DNA of 64,000 nucleotides, from assembly GCF_001758195.1 (NCBI RefSeq), contig NZ_MASR01000001.1, forward strand, positions 496,001-560,000. The letters are read 5' to 3'. Both the position numbers and the translations under genes were made by a program. Below the pieces are notes generated by a model, which saw only the letters and a list, made by a program, of their open reading frames with translations, had not been told where the DNA came from and ran no database searches. Below, in pieces: positions 59,666-64,000 of this stretch. Positions within the stretch are counted from its first letter, which is position 1. Every line of letters begins with the position of its first letter. The DNA comes from Pseudohongiella acticola (lineage in GTDB: Bacteria > Pseudomonadota > Gammaproteobacteria > Pseudomonadales > Pseudohongiellaceae).

Positions 59666-62089
59666 TCAGGATCCCAGCCGGTAACGCAGTTTGATCACCA
59701 GCGTGTCTACAACGGGCTCGGTCCATGCTTCATGCAGAAGCCCAGTGTAATCATCAAAGGTATTGCCCGGCAAGTTTCCACCTCGCGTGTAGACAATAAA
59801 CAGATCTGACAGCGGCGCAATTTCCCAGCGGTAACGCGCCTGGAACGTCATGCGGCTGATACTGAAGTTGTCGCTGGTCGTATTAGGCTTGGGTACTTCG
59901 CGCAACTCCTCAATACGATTGGGATTGACCTGCAGGAATTTATTTTCAAACGCCTTCAGACCCGTCCATTGCATGCCTATGCGAATCTGCTGACGGGCGT
60001 TGATGAAGTAGTTCAGCGTCACTTTAGGCGACCACTGCGTGGCTTCGTAACTGGTGTACCGCCCATCGCCCCGGTAAACCAGAAGCCCTTCTCTGTCGGT
60101 GTAAGCGGCCTCCGCCAGCAATGAAAAATTATCTACCGGCCGGTAAGTAACCCCGGCGGTAGTGGTGGTATTGCGCTCACCCAGATCTTCGGAATTGGCA
60201 TCAACATTAAAGTTGTAGACCAGTTTCTGCGATGGATCAGTATCCCAGCCAAACACAAACTGCCAGCGGCCCGGCACATAATAATCACCACTGCCACGAC
60301 CCAACCGGTCATCTACGCGGCGGTGATAATAGCGGGCACTGGCCATCAGGGAGTGATTGTTCAGGAAGGTGTAATTACGAGTGGCGAACACACCCTGACG
60401 CACAAAATCGCCATTGCCGTTCCACTGGTTAAAGCTGAAAATGCTGGTACTGCGCGAACGCAGGCCTTCCACATTGGACTCATTGCGTGTGTAGTTATAG
60501 TCCAGGTGCATCAGGTCATTACGGGTCAGAAAACCCAGTGTATTCAGGTCCAGCGTATCATCGTGGTAACCCGCAGCAACCCGATGCTGGCGGCCACGCA
60601 CGGGCTGGAAAATGATATCGGCAAATGCGCCCTGTCCGTCCACGCCATTGACATCACTTTGCACTGCCTGAGCATCAAACACCCAGCGCGCATCAGCGGA
60701 GAAATAATGCATGTCGACGCCATTGACGACCGCATCAACATCCGTGTGGGACACCGATGTCCCCATCCAGCCAATCGAGCGACGACCACCACCGGTGGTA
60801 TCTTCGTACAACAGTCGACCAACACCAAAATCGCGACCTTCTGCTTCAATCTTAACGCGTGTTCCGTCAATGGTCTGGCCACGGATTTCACTGTCGTCTT
60901 CCGACGCCAGCAGGGTTCCATAACGCCAGTTACCATTCTGACCGGTAAACTTGGCAGCACCCAGCAGATCAGTCGGTTGACTGACATCAGTGGCGACAGT
61001 GGTCACCCCACTGGGCACATCAAACAACGCGGCACTGCCAATACGCCGGGTATTCAGCAGCGTAGTGGGGCCGCCCGGGCCGCGGGCACTCTGATTACGT
61101 GGCGAGGTATTAAAAACATCCTGCCCTTCAAGGAAAAACGCCCGCTTTTCCGGAAAGAACGTTTCAAACGCGCTCAGATTGACCACAATATCATCGGATT
61201 CGACATTGCCAAAATCAGGGTTGAGACTTGCCGACAGTTGAGTGTTAGTGATCGGCCGCCAGAACACTTCCAGACCAGTGCGCAGCTCTGAATCGTGGCG
61301 AATACCGTCATAGGTGCCAGACAGATACGGATACCAGGTCAACTGCGCACTGGGTTCAATCGCGTCCAGTTCCAGTTTGTGCCAGGCAGATATAAACTCA
61401 TTCACAGTGGTGGGCAGCGGCGGAAACGACCAGGTTTCATTCAGGTAGCCTATCTGACGCTCAGTATAGATGCCGATTTGACGCGTATCACCAGACACAC
61501 TGGGCAACGCCATCATGGTCCAGGGAATAAAAAATTCCGCCACCCAACCACCGTCTACCGCACTGGTTTCGGCATCCCAGGAACCATCCCACTGCAGGTT
61601 CAATTGCCGTTCTGGCAGTATCGTGGCATCGGTCTTGGACCCGCCCAGATTCACCCGCATCATGTAGCCATACAGCCCCTGACCTGATGGATCAATATTG
61701 ATTACGAAGCCGTCTCGCTCGAGTCGCGTGTCCCGCGAAGTCATACGTGCGACCAGGGAGGCTGGGGCCTGGTGGTTCATTACCCCGACATAGATGCCAC
61801 GATCGGTATAGAAAATATGGGTGTCGGTGCGCAGCGTTGCCTCGGTCAGTGTATCAGGCTGAATCACGCGCATGCCATCAATGGCAGGCACTCGTTGCCA
61901 TACACTTTCATCCAGTCTGCCATCCAGTGTGATCTGCGCGTCGCTTTCCTCAACCCGCACCAGGCGTGGCGTGATTTCCTGAGCCAGGGTAATACCAGAG
62001 AAGACAGTGACGGCGATTAACAGAGCGAGACCAAGCGGCATAGACAGCCAGCGTCGAACGGGCGAGGAGTGACGAGTAGAAACGGGCAT
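59666..62089 (-). CDS. CBM9-like / DUF5916 outer-membrane protein
   Basis: 807 residues with a Sec leader (about 15-37). Residues about 40-225 are a carbohydrate-binding family 9-like domain (VEESDAQITLDGRLDESVWQ), followed by DUF5916 from about 240 with the marker FFPEKRAFFLEGQDVFNTSP and a beta-strand-rich C-terminal half, ending in a short YRLGS. Such proteins are predicted outer-membrane barrels with unknown ligand, often near peptidases or sugar genes. It stands directly upstream of the PQQ dehydrogenase on the same strand. Regulatory features of its 231-bp upstream region were not recognised. Confidence 0.82.
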   Translation of the reverse strand: MPVSTRHSSPVRRWLSMPLGLALLIAVTVFSGITLAQEITPRLVRVEESDAQITLDGRLDESVWQRVPAIDGMRVIQPDTLTEATLRTDTHIFYTDRGIYVGVMNHQAPASLVARMTSRDTRLERDGFVINIDPSGQGLYGYMMRVNLGGSKTDATILPERQLNLQWDGSWDAETSAVDGGWVAEFFIPWTMMALPSVSGDTRQIGIYTERQIGYLNETWSFPPLPTTVNEFISAWHKLELDAIEPSAQLTWYPYLSGTYDGIRHDSELRTGLEVFWRPITNTQLSASLNPDFGNVESDDIVVNLSAFETFFPEKRAFFLEGQDVFNTSPRNQSARGPGGPTTLLNTRRIGSAALFDVPSGVTTVATDVSQPTDLLGAAKFTGQNGNWRYGTLLASEDDSEIRGQTIDGTRVKIEAEGRDFGVGRLLYEDTTGGGRRSIGWMGTSVSHTDVDAVVNGVDMHYFSADARWVFDAQAVQSDVNGVDGQGAFADIIFQPVRGRQHRVAAGYHDDTLDLNTLGFLTRNDLMHLDYNYTRNESNVEGLRSRSTSIFSFNQWNGNGDFVRQGVFATRNYTFLNNHSLMASARYYHRRVDDRLGRGSGDYYVPGRWQFVFGWDTDPSQKLVYNFNVDANSEDLGERNTTTTAGVTYRPVDNFSLLAEAAYTDREGLLVYRGDGRYTSYEATQWSPKVTLNYFINARQQIRIGMQWTGLKAFENKFLQVNPNRIEELREVPKPNTTSDNFSISRMTFQARYRWEIAPLSDLFIVYTRGGNLPGNTFDDYTGLLHEAWTEPVVDTLVIKLRYRLGS

Positions 62090-62320
62090 AATTATTCTCT
62101 TTTTTTGTCCCCAGGCTCGTTGTGGGCAGTCGGGGTTTGCCAGACTATAGCGGGGCGGTCACGGTTCACCCATAGCTGGCTACAAATCGTTGCAAAATAG
62201 ACTGTTGGCAAAGCCCTCCCTTTCCCGACTTATTCGTGGGATGATAAAGCCAGTGTGATCAGGCAGCACCTGCCTACCGCCCTGACATACTCTAAAAATA
62301 CAGTGGCAAAAGGGGATATC

Positions 62321-62560
62321 ATGCAACTGAACAAGAATCTTGTCGAAGAAATGGAACTACTGCTCAAATTCGATCTGAGCAGCGCCCGTGTTGGCCTGAA
62401 GGTCCACAGTAACGCTGATGCAGACATGATCGCAGCCGCAAAACGGCTGTATGAAAAAGCGCTGGTTGAGCATGAGGATGGGGGATTTCTCACGACCTTA
62501 GGCCACGAAGCTGCCGAGCACCTGCAGGCAGCGCAACAGATACTGACATCATCGGAATAA
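62321..62560 (+). CDS. TIGR02647-family small protein
   Basis: 79 residues. The ATG at 62321 has GGGGA 6 nt upstream; the longer open frame before it is not conserved. The sequence, with LVEEMELLLKFDLSSARVGL, KVHSNADADMIAAAKRLYEK and DGGFLTTLGHEAAEHLQAA, is the TIGR02647 family of conserved gammaproteobacterial proteins with a winged-helix-like pattern. Function is unknown. It stands alone between DUF5916 and prpF, convergent with the latter. Confidence 0.85.
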   Translation: MQLNKNLVEEMELLLKFDLSSARVGLKVHSNADADMIAAAKRLYEKALVEHEDGGFLTTLGHEAAEHLQAAQQILTSSE

Positions 62561-62629
62561 CCGGATGCTGCTGGCGTTGCCCTGCAGCTTAAATCCTTCA
62601 GTTCAAGCTTTTGTTACGGTGTCAGACGC

Positions 62630-63811
62630 TCAGGCGCCAGGCACCCTGACCCAGCCTTCCATGAGCACACGCGCACTGCGACTCATGATTGCTTTGCTGA
62701 CTGTCCATTCTGTCCCGACCTGGGTTGCCTCGGCGCCCACTCGCAACGTGCCTGACGGATGCCCGAACACCACCTCCGTGAGCTTGCCACCGCCGGCGGC
62801 CAGGTTGACCAGTGTCCCCGGTACCGCCGCAGCTGCCCCGATAGCAACGGCTGCCGTGCCCATCATGGCATGATGCAGCTTGCCCATGGACATGGCGCGA
62901 ACCAGTAAATCAACTTCAGTTGCCTTCACGGTTTTGCCACTGGACGTGACATAATCAATGGGTGGTGCAACGAACGCGACCTTGGGCGTGTGCTGTCGGC
63001 TCACGGCTTCGCTGACATCGTTGATCAGCCCCATCCTGACAGCGCCGTGACTGCGGATGGTCTCGAGCATGGCCAGCGCCCCGCTGTTATCATTGATAAC
63101 AGACTGGGGTTCGGCACCGGTATAACCTAATTCGCTGGCGTTCAAGAAAATGGTGGGTATGCCCGCGTTGATGAATGTGGCGTTGAGTTTGCCAACGCCA
63201 GGCACATCCAGTTCATCCACCAGGTTGCCGGTCGGGAACATGGCACCGCCGTCTTCGCCCTCGTCAGCCGGGTCCATGAACTCCAGTTTGACTTCAGCGG
63301 CAGCAAAGGCCACACCGTCCAGCTCAAAGTCACCGGTCTCCTGTACCTCTCCATTGACCATGCGTACATGGGCAACAATGGTCTTGCCAATATTCGCCTG
63401 CCAGATCCGGACCGTACAATGCCCATTCTGAGGCACTCGCGTCGCATCAATCAGTCCGTTGCTGATGGCAAAACCTCCTACCGCAGATGACAGGTTGCCA
63501 CAGTTGCCGCTCCAGTCCACAAAGGCTTTGTCAATTGCCACCTGGCCAAACAGGTAATCTACGTCATGGTCGGTGCTGCTACTTTTGCTGATGATCACGG
63601 TTTTACTGGTGCTCGAGGTTGCACCGCCCATACCATCAGTATGTTTGCCGTAGGGGTCGGGGCTGCCAATCACGCGCATCAATAATTGGTCGCGGGCCGC
63701 GCCGGGAATCCTGGCATCAGGAGGCAGGTCATCCAGCAAAAAAAACACACCTTTGCTGGTACCACCCCGGATATAGGTTGCCGGTACTTTGATTTGCGCG
63801 GGAAAGGTCAT
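62630..63811 (-). CDS. prpF: 2-methylaconitate cis-trans isomerase PrpF
   Basis: 393-residue diaminopimelate-epimerase-fold protein, normal length. ATYIRGGTSKGVFFLLDDLP at the N-terminus, DPYGKHTDGMGGATSSTSK, and DWSGNCGNLSSAVGGFAI (with the active-site Cys) are PrpF hallmarks. It works with the AcnD-type methylcitrate dehydratase by isomerising the 2-methylaconitate product so it can be rehydrated to methylisocitrate in propionyl-CoA breakdown. Its start overlaps the acnD stop by 4 bp (ATGA), so the pair is coupled. Propionyl-CoA from branched-chain amino acid degradation (25-30 kb) is a plausible source. Confidence 0.93.
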   Translation of the reverse strand: MTFPAQIKVPATYIRGGTSKGVFFLLDDLPPDARIPGAARDQLLMRVIGSPDPYGKHTDGMGGATSSTSKTVIISKSSSTDHDVDYLFGQVAIDKAFVDWSGNCGNLSSAVGGFAISNGLIDATRVPQNGHCTVRIWQANIGKTIVAHVRMVNGEVQETGDFELDGVAFAAAEVKLEFMDPADEGEDGGAMFPTGNLVDELDVPGVGKLNATFINAGIPTIFLNASELGYTGAEPQSVINDNSGALAMLETIRSHGAVRMGLINDVSEAVSRQHTPKVAFVAPPIDYVTSSGKTVKATEVDLLVRAMSMGKLHHAMMGTAAVAIGAAAAVPGTLVNLAAGGGKLTEVVFGHPSGTLRVGAEATQVGTEWTVSKAIMSRSARVLMEGWVRVPGA

Positions 63812-64000
63812 GTTGGCACTCCCTCCACTCCCGACACGCCCGGCACCTGCTCCGATTCCAGGAAATCCTGGGCAAAACGCTGCAGCACGCCACCGGCGTC
63901 ATAGATCGAACATTCTTCATTACTGTCCAGACGGCACTTCACCGGCACTTCCAGGCGTTGACCATTGTGTCGGTTGATCACCAGTGTCAGCCTTGCTCCC
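63808..64000 (-). CDS. acnD: Fe/S-dependent 2-methylisocitrate (2-methylcitrate) dehydratase AcnD, C-terminal part
   Basis: The window edge cuts the gene; only the last 63 residues are seen. TLVINRHNGQRLEVPVKCRL and YDAGGVLQRFAQDFLESEQ match the C-terminus of AcnD, whose gene normally precedes prpF. The [4Fe-4S] ligands lie upstream, outside the window. Its TGA overlaps the prpF ATG (ATGA). The remaining prp genes are expected further along the minus strand upstream. Confidence 0.88.
   Translation of the reverse strand, partial: GARLTLVINRHNGQRLEVPVKCRLDSNEECSIYDAGGVLQRFAQDFLESEQVPGVSGVEGVPT

Noticed and set aside
60323-61291. 322-residue open frame opposite the DUF5916 gene
   Set aside because: Antisense shadow; no ribosome site, signal or recognisable domain.
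1-64000. tRNA, rRNA, CRISPR, transposase, integrase or prophage signs
   Set aside because: None were visible; genes are uniform housekeeping or catabolic types with no flanking inverted or target-site repeats.

Overview
The window reads as a chromosomal segment of a Gram-negative, aerobic, heterotrophic gammaproteobacterium, probably marine. The supporting genes are a YdfG-type dehydrogenase, an IbpA-type small heat-shock protein with a sigma-32-like promoter, an acnD-prpF methylcitrate pair, a TIGR02647 protein, TonB-dependent uptake and many Tat- or lipoprotein-exported enzymes. The genus is not decidable here. Gene density is high. I saw no tRNA, rRNA, CRISPR array, insertion sequence or phage gene. 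Most intergenic gaps are short; the three longest (about 480, 380 and 310 bp) are regulatory.

Layout. 0-4.5 kb: a cut TetR-type repressor divergent from an RND efflux pair, with two palindromes between them. 4.5-10.7 kb: fatty acyl-CoA ligase, Tat-exported amine oxidase and a divergent CadC-like membrane regulator with TPRs. 10.7-15.3 kb: TonB-dependent receptor, di-heme cytochrome c and a MaoC-type hydratase; two of these transcription units carry the same palindrome as the efflux promoter. 15.3-19 kb: three-gene operon of MDR oxidoreductase, nitronate monooxygenase and FMN glutamate-synthase-like protein. 19-24.4 kb: a BNR propeller-thioredoxin fusion, ibpA, ydfG and a cytochrome/copper-monooxygenase-like protein. 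24.5-30 kb: leucine dehydrogenase with branched-chain 2-oxoacid dehydrogenase E1alpha, E1beta and E2, plus an EEP-family protein.

30-44.6 kb is the most distinctive block. It holds glucokinase, a sugar/nucleoside MFS transporter, three TIM-barrel isomerase/lyase-like proteins (two with Tat-type leaders), two Gfo/Idh/MocA oxidoreductases (one Tat, one cytoplasmic), a DUF1080 protein, a GMC oxidoreductase with its Tat-lipoprotein partner subunit, a second CadC-like regulator and a lipoprotein sulfatase. Together these resemble the oxidise-at-C3, eliminate, hydrate and reduce route for glycoside breakdown, split between periplasm and cytoplasm.

44.7-54.3 kb: O-methyltransferase, purT, a lipoprotein N-acyl-D-amino-acid deacylase and a complete glpSTPQUV-type glycerol ABC transporter operon. 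54.5-62.1 kb: D-2-hydroxyacid dehydrogenase, a class V aminotransferase divergent from an Lrp/AsnC regulator, a PQQ/cytochrome dehydrogenase and a DUF5916 outer-membrane protein. 62.3-64 kb: a TIGR02647 protein, prpF and the 3' end of acnD. Propionyl-CoA from branched-chain amino acid breakdown could feed that methylcitrate route.
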